Shown here: positions 21,703 to 29,847 of the stretch, in pieces | Layout of the letters: every line of letters begins with the position of its first letter | Numbering within the stretch: position 1 is the stretch's first letter | Assembly: GCA_944393235.1 (NCBI GenBank) | Contig: CALXZJ010000014.1 | Location: 1-34,351 of the forward strand | Reading direction: 5' to 3' | From: an uncultured Alphaproteobacteria bacterium | Lineage (GTDB): Bacteria > Pseudomonadota > Alphaproteobacteria > RF32 > CAG-239 | DNA length: 34,351 bases | Program-made: the position numbers and the translations under genes | Notes under the pieces: generated by a model | The model's database searches: none | The model's input: only the letters and a program-made list of their open reading frames with translations | What the model was told of the DNA's origin: nothing

Positions 21703-24222
21703 ATGAACAATCTTTTTCAAAACAACTACGAGAGCGATAACGATGAAAGATTGGATAAAAAGTTCAGTTATAATTATCAGGTGATAAAGAGGATGTACCC
21801 AAAGGCAAGCGAATTGCCGGAAGAAGAAGTTAGAGGAATTATCCGAAAATATTATCAAGCGCCCAAAGGTCAGGAAGAACAAGTCATAAAAGATTACATC
21901 AGCCAAAAAGAACCCGAATGGCAAACAAAGTATTTTGCGGAAGATGATGAAAATAATACTTTGTTGTCACCAATAACAAGAATGCGCCGCCAAAGAGCAA
22001 AAGGCTTTTTGCATCAATCAAGCCCCGAAACATCAAATATGCTTATGGATTATCAGGCGTTGGATACATCGGATATGTTATATGGCGCTGCAACAAATAA
22101 TAATTATCAAATGCAAAAAGATAAAGAAGAAAATGTCGATAGCATGCCACAAAGTTCTGACAGCGCCAAAAGTTTTGGTGATTATTTTATGGATAATGTG
22201 GCTGATATCGGTTATGGTATGAAAAAAGCGTTATCGGGTGCAACTTTGGGTGCAAGCGACTGGGCGTTGCGCCGGTTAGGCCTCGACAATGAACAAGAAT
22301 ATTTAGCAAAGAAACAGGCTGAAGGCTTGGGCGGATTAACAAAAGGTTTAGGTGTGGCGTCTGAAATTGGCGGCAATATTTTGGGTGCCGGCGGTGCCTT
22401 GGTAAAGGGTTTACAAAATGCCGGATTTAAAGGTTTAAGACTTGCAACAACTGCCGGTGGAACAGAAGGCGCAGCATATGGTTTAACCGGTTCGGACAGA
22501 TTGACGGACGCCCCGGAAAACATGGCTTGGGGTGCTGGTTTAGGCGCAGCATTGCCGGTTGCTTTTCATGGAGCCGGTCAAAGTGTTCGTGCAATAGCCA
22601 AGCCTTTTAGCAGTCGTTTAATGACGGCCGGGATGAAAGGTGGTTTAAACAATGTAGCTTCAAATCCGGATGCGGTAAAAATTCTGAAACAAGGTCTTAG
22701 AAACAACGATGATATTGCACAGTCTTATCTTGAGCATGTCCTTCCGGCGACAAGAAATATTAACCGGGGTACAGCCGAAATGGTTGATAATGCTTTGACC
22801 CGCCGGATAAATGTGCCGGAAACGATAGCGGCGGAACGTGCCCGTTACGGCGATTATATGGCCACTCACGGTGCTGATGAGGTGATGGACTTTGTGCCGA
22901 CAAGAGAACAAATGATTAATTATCCGGCCGAAAGTAAGTTTAACTTACCCAAAAAGACTTTGACTTCTTCCAAAGCTGAAAATATTTTACGTAACAAAGC
23001 GCAAAATAGTGGTGTTGATATTGGAGGAAATATTGACCATTATTTAAATAAAAGGGGCAGAGCCCAATACGTAAGGACATTATCAAACACTCTTGAAAAT
23101 CCTGATATTACTTATTCTTTAGGCAATAAAAGTTATTTTGCTAAAAAATATAATGGAGTTCAAGGAAAAGAAGTAAAGCCGTTTAATGACTTCATTGTTA
23201 AAAAAGATGGTAAACTATATACTAAGTTTGTTCCTGATGATTTGGATTATGTAAGTAATCAGCTGAGAAAAAATAACCCGCAAGACCTGTCCTTGCGGGG
23301 AGTCACCAACAGTACGGAGCCGACAGGTGGTAAAGTTGGGACCTCTTTTTATAACAATAATATACCACTTCGTAATGTCGTTGTCAACCCTAAACTTCCG
23401 CATATATCTTCGCTTTATGAGGGTTTAACACCGTTTCAGTCAGGACAGCTTGATAAAGCCATTAAAACCGGTTTATCCAAGACAAATCAGAAAGCCGGAA
23501 GTCTGGAGAGCTTGAATAAAATTAAGCAAGAAATTAACGAGGCGATTGCAAAGGCAAAATCAACAGATAAGCCGAGCGAAGTTTGGCAGTTGCAAGAGTT
23601 AAAAAGCAAGTTCGATGATGCCATGCCGCAAGGCTTAAAAAAAGTTGATGCCGGATTTTCAAAGGCTAAGAGCCTTGAAGATGCTTTTAACAAAGGCACA
23701 CATTATAACCCCGATAATGTGAGCAGTGCGGATATGATAAAAGGTTTATCAGCGGATGAACAAAACGCTTTTGCGCAAGGTTTGTTCAAGCGGATAAACA
23801 ATAATTCTTTAAGCGGAAAAGACCTTGCAAAAGATGCTTTGAAATATGAAAATACATTATCTCAGGTTTTACCGCGAGACGCATATAATCAACTTATACA
23901 AGGTCTGAATCTCCAATCGACAAGGTTCGGGCGGCTTTCGGAACTGGGGCGCATTGCGGAAAACCGTTTGCGAGCACCGGAAGGAACACGTTTGTTTGGA
24001 CGTGAACAGCTTGAAAGTAAAGGTTCGTTTATAGGCAGCGGAATTGACTGGGCAAATAATTTGCTACGCGGCGGAGCTATAAGACGCTCGGCGCTTAATT
24101 TGTTAAATCCGTCTTTTAATGGTGTTCCGGCAAGAGAAAGCTTTGTTGTTAGAAATCCGGCTTTGTCGGCAGGTTTAACCCCGACGGCACTTAACAATTT
24201 GGGATTTTATCAAAATCAATAA
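21703..24222 (+). CDS. Large ejection-type protein 1 with leader and embedded BECR-like RNase domain (family 3)
   Basis: 839 residues. Leader 1-75; a region with MRRQRAKGFLHQSSPET; a Gly-rich amphipathic segment (about 150-285) with YGMKKALSGATLGASDWALRRLGL, the full form of the segment in the small cassettes; then a helical part. A domain at about 425-526 (RAQYVRTLSNTLENPDITY, SYFAKKYN, PFNDFIVKKDGKLYTKFVPDDLDYVSNQL) fits the phage BECR nuclease pattern. A 300-residue helical tail ends TPTALNNLGFYQN. It should be packaged and ejected. Small RNA F lies antisense directly after the RNase-like domain. ATG 21703 follows AAAGGA; ATG 21685 is within that site. Confidence 0.75.
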   Translation: MNNLFQNNYESDNDERLDKKFSYNYQVIKRMYPKASELPEEEVRGIIRKYYQAPKGQEEQVIKDYISQKEPEWQTKYFAEDDENNTLLSPITRMRRQRAKGFLHQSSPETSNMLMDYQALDTSDMLYGAATNNNYQMQKDKEENVDSMPQSSDSAKSFGDYFMDNVADIGYGMKKALSGATLGASDWALRRLGLDNEQEYLAKKQAEGLGGLTKGLGVASEIGGNILGAGGALVKGLQNAGFKGLRLATTAGGTEGAAYGLTGSDRLTDAPENMAWGAGLGAALPVAFHGAGQSVRAIAKPFSSRLMTAGMKGGLNNVASNPDAVKILKQGLRNNDDIAQSYLEHVLPATRNINRGTAEMVDNALTRRINVPETIAAERARYGDYMATHGADEVMDFVPTREQMINYPAESKFNLPKKTLTSSKAENILRNKAQNSGVDIGGNIDHYLNKRGRAQYVRTLSNTLENPDITYSLGNKSYFAKKYNGVQGKEVKPFNDFIVKKDGKLYTKFVPDDLDYVSNQLRKNNPQDLSLRGVTNSTEPTGGKVGTSFYNNNIPLRNVVVNPKLPHISSLYEGLTPFQSGQLDKAIKTGLSKTNQKAGSLESLNKIKQEINEAIAKAKSTDKPSEVWQLQELKSKFDDAMPQGLKKVDAGFSKAKSLEDAFNKGTHYNPDNVSSADMIKGLSADEQNAFAQGLFKRINNNSLSGKDLAKDALKYENTLSQVLPRDAYNQLIQGLNLQSTRFGRLSELGRIAENRLRAPEGTRLFGREQLESKGSFIGSGIDWANNLLRGGAIRRSALNLLNPSFNGVPARESFVVRNPALSAGLTPTALNNLGFYQNQ
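23267..23352 (-). ncRNA. Small RNA F, antisense inside the ejection protein 1 gene
   Basis: A roughly 86-nt RNA from a consensus promoter (23359-23387) to a strong terminator: CCCGCAAG/CTTGCGGG stem, 7-nt loop, then TTATTTTTT (23268-23299). The terminator loop GACAGGT is complementary to ACCTGTC upstream, so a pseudoknot is possible. It shares GCTCCGTAC with RNA G. It lies exactly after the RNase-like domain, as RNAs A, B, C and E lie after theirs, although here the coding frame continues through it. Confidence 0.72.
23359..23387 (-). promoter_or_regulatory. Promoter of small RNA F
   Basis: TTGACA (23382-23387), 17-bp spacer, TATATT (23359-23364) on the minus strand, within the coding sequence of ejection protein 1. 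Confidence 0.75.
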
Positions 24223-24225
24223 CAT

Positions 24226-24249
24226 CCGCCCAAACGGACGGTTTTTTTA
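24226..24249 (+). terminator. Intrinsic terminator between the two ejection genes
   Basis: CCGCCCAAACGGACGG hairpin (one mismatch) followed by T7, 18 nt before the second ejection gene start. Confidence 0.7.
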
Positions 24250-24267
24250 ATGAAAGGAAAGAATCAA

Positions 24268-26601
24268 ATGAACAATCTTTTTCAAAACAACTACGAGAGC
24301 GATAACGATGAAAGATTGGATAAAAAGTTCAGTTATAATTATCAGGTGATAAAGAGGATGTACCCAAAGGCAAGCGAATTGCCGGAAGAAGAAGTTAGAG
24401 GAATTATCCGAAAATATTATCAAGCGCCCAAAGGTCAGGAAGAACAAGTCATAAAAGATTACATCAGCCAAAAAGAACCCGAATGGCAAACAAAGTATTT
24501 TGCGGAAGATGATGAAAATAATACTTTGTTGTCACCAATAACAAGAATGCGCCGCCAAAGAGCAAAAGGCTTTTTGCATCAATCAAGCCCCGAAACATCA
24601 AATATGCTTATGGATTATCAGGCGTTGGATACATCGGATATGTTATATGGCGCTGCAACAAATAATAATTATCAAATGCAAAAAGATAAAGAAGAAAATG
24701 TCGATAGCATGCCACAAAGTTCTGACAGCGCCAAAAGTTTTGGTGATTATTTTATGGATAATGTGGCTGATATCGGTTATGGTATGAAAAAAGCGTTATC
24801 GGGTGCAACTTTGGGTGCAAGCGACTGGGCGTTGCGCCGGTTAGGCCTCGACAATGAACAAGAATATTTAGCAAAGAAACAGGCTGAAGGCTTGGGCGGA
24901 TTAACAAAAGGTTTAGGTGTGGCGTCTGAAATCGGCGGCAATATTTTAGGTGCCGGCGGAGCCTTGGCAAAGGGTTTGCAAAATGCCGGATTTAATGGTT
25001 TAAGACTTGCAACAACTGCCGGTGGAACAGAAGGCGCAGCATATGGCTTAACCGGCTCGGACAGATTGGCTGATGCCCCGGAAAACATGGCTTGGGGCGC
25101 CGGTCTTGGTGCCGGCATGGGCGCGAGTATGCCGTATCTGCTTAAACCCATTGGTGCTGCTATGCGTCCAGCAGTTAACCGTATAAATCGTTATATGGGA
25201 AAAAGAGTCTTAACTAAACAACTACAAAGAGGAACAGATTTTCAAGATGTGAAACTTGGAAATATTAGTGATGATTTAGCAAACAAGATAAATAATGTTA
25301 GAAATGCAGAAGGTATAAGCGTTGTTGATAATACAAAATCTATTATTCCGGCAAACAGAGTAGAGCATATCCGCCAAAGAAGAGTTACAAACGACGGATA
25401 CGCTCCGCAAGATGCGGCGAAAACAGTTGATATGGCGTTATTTAGCAAAGATCCGCGCGTTATAAAAGGTAATGTGCCGGAAAATCAGGTTGTTTTTGAC
25501 GCATCTAATCCAGCCAATAAAGTTGTTATAAACAAGCATCCTGAAACTAAAGGTATTTCAGTTGTTACGACAATGAAAGATAAATCATTGGGAAAAATAA
25601 ATAAGAGGCTGGGTGGACTACCTTTCCCACCGTACGGAGCTAACATCACGTCTGATGTCTCAACTGCAGCTGGTAGTAAAATCCCTGACTTTCAGCCTCT
25701 TAATAAAAATATAACACTTTCTCAGACAGATGTCAACCCATTTGAAAAGCGTTCTTTTGTAGAGGCATTGGCTGATAGGGATAAAGCGCGGGTAATGCGT
25801 AACGGGGTATTAAGCGGGGCAAGCGATTTGTCGGAACGGGCGCGGATTTTGCAGGATAATCTGACAAAGCGCAAAGACGGCTGGTTTGATGCCGATTTTG
25901 AAAAGCTTATCAAAACACCGGAAATGGCTAAAGCAGAAGTGCAATATGCGCAATTCATGGCAAAAAACGGGCAAAAAACATTATCTCCCCAAAAAGTTTC
26001 TGACTTTTATGGACAGCATCCGATTGCTAAAGATATGATTGCCGAAATGCGTGAAGTTGATCCACGAGCATTTGACAATATTTTACCGGGAAGTCTTGAG
26101 GAATTTGATATGCTTAAAAAAAATCTGCGGGAAGAGGCCGGGAATAAAATTAAAGTCGGTGCTTCGAAGTCAAGTGCTTTAAAACGGGCGGAAAATGCGT
26201 TAAAAGAATTGATGGATGGCGAATTTCCGGGCTTTAAGGATGTTAATACACAATACGCAAGTGCACAGACCGCACAGGATATTTTTGAAAGCAAGTTACG
26301 CCAAGGATTGACCTCTGTTGGCGGTGGCACTGCCAACACATCACCGTTTTGGAGTGGTATATCCAGCCCGCTGACAGCGGCCGGTGTCATCGGTGGATAT
26401 TTTAATCCGTCGGCATTGGCTTTGACCGCTGCCGGTTTGGGAGGAAAGGCTTTGATGAGAAGTTCACGCAGAGCCGCGGCGCGTCGTTTGGCGGATGGTA
26501 TTGTCAGGACACCGGTTAATATAAATCCGGTTTTTGCAAACGGTCTATCCGCACCGGCATTAAACGCATTGTCTAAATATCAGAACAGGCAAGATTATTA
26601 A
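24268..26601 (+). CDS. Large ejection-type protein 2 with leader and embedded BECR-like RNase domain (family 2)
   Basis: 777 residues. Residues 1 to about 282 are almost identical to ejection protein 1 (only V/A, K/N and T/A changes noticed). The text then diverges. At about 303-444 it carries a toxin-like domain related to cassette 1 (QLQRGTDFQDVKLG, SIIPANRVEHIRQRR, GYAPQDAAK, VINKHPETKGISVVTTMKDK). A long helical tail follows (RKDGWFDADFEKLI, HPIAKDMIAEMREVDPRAF, a GGYFNPSALALTAAGLGGKAL zipper), ending APALNALSKYQN like its neighbour. Small RNA G lies antisense right after the toxin domain. I infer a virion-delivered polyvalent protein. Confidence 0.75.
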   Translation: MNNLFQNNYESDNDERLDKKFSYNYQVIKRMYPKASELPEEEVRGIIRKYYQAPKGQEEQVIKDYISQKEPEWQTKYFAEDDENNTLLSPITRMRRQRAKGFLHQSSPETSNMLMDYQALDTSDMLYGAATNNNYQMQKDKEENVDSMPQSSDSAKSFGDYFMDNVADIGYGMKKALSGATLGASDWALRRLGLDNEQEYLAKKQAEGLGGLTKGLGVASEIGGNILGAGGALAKGLQNAGFNGLRLATTAGGTEGAAYGLTGSDRLADAPENMAWGAGLGAGMGASMPYLLKPIGAAMRPAVNRINRYMGKRVLTKQLQRGTDFQDVKLGNISDDLANKINNVRNAEGISVVDNTKSIIPANRVEHIRQRRVTNDGYAPQDAAKTVDMALFSKDPRVIKGNVPENQVVFDASNPANKVVINKHPETKGISVVTTMKDKSLGKINKRLGGLPFPPYGANITSDVSTAAGSKIPDFQPLNKNITLSQTDVNPFEKRSFVEALADRDKARVMRNGVLSGASDLSERARILQDNLTKRKDGWFDADFEKLIKTPEMAKAEVQYAQFMAKNGQKTLSPQKVSDFYGQHPIAKDMIAEMREVDPRAFDNILPGSLEEFDMLKKNLREEAGNKIKVGASKSSALKRAENALKELMDGEFPGFKDVNTQYASAQTAQDIFESKLRQGLTSVGGGTANTSPFWSGISSPLTAAGVIGGYFNPSALALTAAGLGGKALMRSSRRAAARRLADGIVRTPVNINPVFANGLSAPALNALSKYQNRQDY
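25592..25702 (-). ncRNA. Small RNA G, antisense inside the ejection protein 2 gene (family 2)
   Basis: A roughly 110-nt RNA from promoter 25708-25736. It is closed by a perfect 9-bp stem (25693-25701 with 25603-25611, AAGAGGCTG/CAGCCTCTT) that runs into ATTTATTTTT. An internal GGTGG/CCACC hairpin sits at the same place as in RNA D. Closing stems of E, D and G have different bases but the same position, and the facing toxin domain is of the same family as cassette 1. The protein frame reads through it. Confidence 0.7.
25708..25736 (-). promoter_or_regulatory. Promoter of small RNA G
   Basis: TTGACA (25731-25736), 17-bp spacer, TATATT (25708-25713) on the minus strand, inside the coding sequence of ejection protein 2. 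Confidence 0.75.
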
Positions 26602-26617
26602 ATTTACGATATAACAT

Positions 26618-26640
26618 CCGCCCAATCGGGCGGTTTTTTT
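26618..26640 (+). terminator. Intrinsic terminator before the tail fibre
   Basis: CCGCCC/GGGCGG stem with an AATC loop, followed by T7. The next start is 16 nt further on. Confidence 0.85.
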
Positions 26641-26656
26641 ATGAAAGGAAAAGAAA

Positions 26657-27769
26657 ATGACAGATACAACTTTAATTTATCCATATGAATTTGAAGGTGG
26701 TAAAAAGGCGATTGCATCAGAAGTAAACGCCAATTTTGAAGCCGTTAAAACTTTTGCCAACGGCATCAATGCCACAATTGCCGATTTACAAACGGCAATT
26801 GCGGATTTAAAAAACAAACCAACACGGGAAATGCTGGATATTTATTACAGCTTTTCCTCACAAACGCCGGCAGGGGCTTATCCTTTATGGACAGGCGAAA
26901 CCATCACACATTGCAAAAGTCTTTATCCGCAATTTTGGAACAAGGTAAAAAATCTTGCGGCGATGGGTAATTTGGTGACTGTAACAGAGGAAGAATACGA
27001 AGAAAAACTGGAAGAATACGGTCAATGCGCCGCATTTTATTTAGATGAACTGAACGGACACTTGCGTTTACCGAAAGTGACTCGTTTTATTTCAAGTATC
27101 GCGGATTTGACCGAGTTGGCGAAAGTTGAAAATTCGGCAAATACAGCACATACGCATAATGTAAAAGTTTCATCAGACGGATCAAAGAACGGTTATGACA
27201 CGGCAACCGGCTATCTGGCGCGTGGTTATACCAAATATTCAAGTCCGTGGAGTTCCAACAACAATAATGGCGAAAACAAAGTTTTGCTTACTTCCGAAGG
27301 TGAAGAAGAAGGGCGGCCGAAAAATGTTAAGCTTTGTTTATATATTCAAGTTGCCAACAATTTGGGTGAATTATCCGAGCTCAATACCAACGCCATCGCC
27401 GAAGAACTTGAAGCAGCTTTAGTGTCATTACAATCAGCTTATCAAACTTACAGTGCTGATTTAGAACAAACTTATCAGTCAATAAAAAACGACATTATCA
27501 TCGCCTCGCCGGTGATTAAAGATTACGATATTGAAGTAAGCACTAGTATGTTTGTTGCGGATTCAACCTACGCCGAATATCCGTACAAGGTAGATATTCC
27601 TTATGAAGATGCCGATGAAGATTTGATACCGGAAGTAAATTTCGCTCTTGAACAGATTGAAAGCGGCAACTATGCCCCGGTGGCATTATCCGGCAACGGT
27701 TATGTGCGGATTTACGCCAAGGAAGTTCCGGAAACGGGATTTATAATTCCAAGCATAGTCTTGCAATAG
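26657..27769 (+). CDS. Tail fibre or tail spike-like protein
   Basis: 370 residues. The N-terminus (YPYEFEGGKKAIASEVNANFEAVKTFANGINATIADLQTAIADL) is the 'A-x-E-V-N-x-N-F' segment followed by a trimeric coiled coil that is common in phage fibres. The middle (PAGAYPLWTGETITHCKSLYPQFWNKV, LRLPKVTRFISS, NTAHTHNV) is of the collar/knob type seen in tail-collar fibres. The C-terminal part is probably host-binding. It is expected to determine receptor recognition. GAAAGGAAAAGAAA is before ATG. Confidence 0.75.
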   Translation: MTDTTLIYPYEFEGGKKAIASEVNANFEAVKTFANGINATIADLQTAIADLKNKPTREMLDIYYSFSSQTPAGAYPLWTGETITHCKSLYPQFWNKVKNLAAMGNLVTVTEEEYEEKLEEYGQCAAFYLDELNGHLRLPKVTRFISSIADLTELAKVENSANTAHTHNVKVSSDGSKNGYDTATGYLARGYTKYSSPWSSNNNNGENKVLLTSEGEEEGRPKNVKLCLYIQVANNLGELSELNTNAIAEELEAALVSLQSAYQTYSADLEQTYQSIKNDIIIASPVIKDYDIEVSTSMFVADSTYAEYPYKVDIPYEDADEDLIPEVNFALEQIESGNYAPVALSGNGYVRIYAKEVPETGFIIPSIVLQ

Positions 27770-27778
27770 GAGAAGGTT

Positions 27779-28018
27779 ATGGACTGGGGCTTAATCACAG
27801 GCTTGGCGGCCATGTGCGGTGTTATTATCAATTTTATCCGCATTGGCCATTGGCAGGGAAACATTGAAACGCGGGTAGATACATTGGAAAAAAATTCTGA
27901 CCATCACAGCACACGTATGGAAGAACTGGTGGATTTGATCCATAGACAAAACGACCTGCTAACAGAAGTTAAAATAAAACTTGAAATGCTTTTTGAAAAG
28001 AAAGGAAAGAAAAAATGA
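27779..28018 (+). CDS. Holin-like or XhlA-like membrane protein
   Basis: 79 residues. One N-terminal hydrophobic helix (LITGLAAMCGVIINFIRI) is followed by a coiled coil (NIETRVDTLEKNSDHHSTRMEELVDLIHRQNDLLTEVKIKLEML) and a lysine tail. This resembles XhlA-type lysis accessory proteins or pinholin-like proteins. It overlaps the next gene by 4 bp (ATGA), which encodes a leader-lysozyme protein, so the pair may act together in lysis or delivery. GGAGAAGGTT precedes ATG. Confidence 0.6.
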   Translation: MDWGLITGLAAMCGVIINFIRIGHWQGNIETRVDTLEKNSDHHSTRMEELVDLIHRQNDLLTEVKIKLEMLFEKKGKKK

Positions 28019-29079
28019 ACAGTCTATTTCAAAACAATTATGAAAGTGAGAATGATAGAAAACTGGATAGAAAGTTCAGTTATAATTATCAGGTAATAAA
28101 GAGGATGTATCCGAAAGCAAGTGAATTGCCGGAAGAAGAAGTAAGAGGAATTATCCGAAAATATTACCAAGCGCCCAAAGGACAGGAAGAACAAGCGATA
28201 AAAGATTACATCAGCCAAAAAGAACCGGAGTGGCAGCAATTATACGGATTAGATTATGAGGATAAAGAGGAAAATGCAAATTCCTTTTGGCAGCCGACGC
28301 AAAACAATGATTTTTGGGGCGGCTATGGCAACAAACAAAATATATCGTCTTCAACCATACAACCGATGACGGAACAAGAGCGTCGGGAATATGATGAAGA
28401 GCTGATTGATGCCTTTTATAATCATCTAAAACAAGCTGGTATAGAGGGCTATAAAAATTTTATATATTGCGATTCGGGTGGTCTGAACACCACCGGTAAC
28501 GGTTTACGAGTTCCGACCTTAAAAAGTTTGTCCGGTTATACGATGACGATGAACAATGCGCCGGTCAGCGCGCAAAATCCGGCATTAACCATGGCACAAA
28601 AGGCAGCTTATCTGCAAAGGCAGAATGATTTTTGCAAAACCTACAGCTACATTGATCAAAACGGTCAGAAGGCGTGGGATGTAGTATCGGCAGAAGCTCA
28701 AGAAGATGAATATAAAAAACGTTATGGCGAGCATCAACCGTATTTTCAGGATGATGAATTGGAAGCGGCCGGCAAAGAATATATCCGCCGTTCGGTTCTG
28801 CCGGTGTTGAAAGAAAAATTAAAAAAACATAACATCGATTTTTATGATACGTTTAATCAGAAGGGACAAATTGCGTTAATGGATCTTTTGTATAATCTGG
28901 GCGAGAATAAATTCAAGCTTGATGAAGGCCCGATAGATGAAGGGTATTGGCCGGGGCTGACCAAGGCGTTAATTGCCCGCAGTGCAAAAGATGCGGCCAG
29001 AAACACTCATCGTAAAAACATCGGAGACGATCGGAATAAATTAATCTATAATTATATGCTGGAAGGTTTCAAGTATTAG
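28015..29079 (+). CDS. Leader effector with GH24-type lysozyme domain (second type)
   Basis: 354 residues. Leader 1-75, linker NNDFWGGYGNKQN and MTEQERREYDEEL, then a lysozyme-like domain from about 130. IEGYKNFIYCDSGGLNT gives E144, D153, T159 (E-x8-D-x5-T). QIALMDLLYNLGENKF matches the GH24 helix that carries a conserved 'xLxSFxYNxG' text. A 100-residue insertion between them is unusual. The holin-like gene overlaps its start and a secreted protein gene follows (29167), the same effector plus exported partner arrangement as 8257/9367. It could serve in delivery, killing or lysis. A conventional endolysin is separate at 31964. Confidence 0.78.
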   Translation: MNSLFQNNYESENDRKLDRKFSYNYQVIKRMYPKASELPEEEVRGIIRKYYQAPKGQEEQAIKDYISQKEPEWQQLYGLDYEDKEENANSFWQPTQNNDFWGGYGNKQNISSSTIQPMTEQERREYDEELIDAFYNHLKQAGIEGYKNFIYCDSGGLNTTGNGLRVPTLKSLSGYTMTMNNAPVSAQNPALTMAQKAAYLQRQNDFCKTYSYIDQNGQKAWDVVSAEAQEDEYKKRYGEHQPYFQDDELEAAGKEYIRRSVLPVLKEKLKKHNIDFYDTFNQKGQIALMDLLYNLGENKFKLDEGPIDEGYWPGLTKALIARSAKDAARNTHRKNIGDDRNKLIYNYMLEGFKY

Positions 29080-29166
29080 AAAAATGCACAGGCGGGTTAA
29101 GAGATATTGCAACATCAGGAAAAACAGGTAAGATAGATATATAAAACCAAATAAGGAGAAAGCTTG

Positions 29167-29775
29167 ATGAAAAAATATCTGTTAGCCTGCCTGTTGATTT
29201 TTTTAAGTACGCCGGCATGGTCAGCCGAAGCACCCAAGGAATTTAAGAACCCAATATTTAATGACATTTTATGGGCATACAATTGGAACGATGCGCGGGA
29301 TATGCGAATAACACCAAGTTATATTGACACCTCTCACTCTGATTTATTAGGTCCCCGGGATATACCTTATGAAGAGAAGTTTTCCCGAAGCCATGAGTGT
29401 GAATATATCACAGAAGATGACAAGGGATTATTATTAAAATGCAAAAAGATGTTTCCATTATGGATTAAAAATGAAGGTAGCCATATTTATTATGAGTTTG
29501 TTTTCATTCGTTATCGAGATTTTTACATACCGTGGCAAAAAGAGTATTGTTTTGTCTGGGAGTGTTCCTTTAGTGTAGATGAAGGCAAGATACAACTTTG
29601 GGGACAAGAAAGGAAACACAGACCAGGTTCATTATATAGCAAAATCTATAAATGCGATGACGAAGAAATAGATTCAATTAAAGACCCCAAAGAACCGCCG
29701 GAGTGCTATGACGAATTGATAAAACGCGGCTGGGACAAATACATTCCCGGCAAACTTCCGGACTTTGCAGAATAA
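29167..29775 (+). CDS. Secreted protein, candidate immunity to the lysozyme effector
   Basis: 202 residues. A clear Sec signal peptide (MKKYLLACLLIFLSTPAWSA, cleavage after SA) is followed by a Trp/Tyr-rich domain with several Cys (HECEYI, LKCKKMF, KEYCFVWECSF, YKCDDEE, PECYDEL). It should be periplasmic and disulfide-bonded. No family recognised. It follows the GH24 effector by 87 bp with its own AAGGAGAAAGC ribosome binding site; TTG one codon upstream is not needed as start. A 3' relic of such a gene (GKLPDFAE) lies at 13712-13738, so several alleles have existed. Confidence 0.7.
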   Translation: MKKYLLACLLIFLSTPAWSAEAPKEFKNPIFNDILWAYNWNDARDMRITPSYIDTSHSDLLGPRDIPYEEKFSRSHECEYITEDDKGLLLKCKKMFPLWIKNEGSHIYYEFVFIRYRDFYIPWQKEYCFVWECSFSVDEGKIQLWGQERKHRPGSLYSKIYKCDDEEIDSIKDPKEPPECYDELIKRGWDKYIPGKLPDFAE

Positions 29776-29797
29776 ATTATATTTAACAACAACTTTG

Positions 29798-29829
29798 ACC
29801 GCCTTTGTTTAAACAGGGGCGGTTTTTTT
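29798..29829 (+). terminator. Intrinsic terminator before the 29848 cassette
   Basis: ACCGCC (29798-29803) pairs with GGCGGT (29818-29823) around the GTTTAAACAG-containing loop, followed by T7. Same family as the hairpins at 3744, 6531 and 10343. Confidence 0.78.
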
Positions 29830-29847
29830 AATGAAAGGAAAGAAAAA

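Noticed and set aside
22212-22523. Pro/Ala-rich minus-strand frame opposite the Gly-rich segment of the ejection proteins
   Set aside because: Shadow of Gly/Ala codons on the plus strand; no promoter or ribosome binding site.
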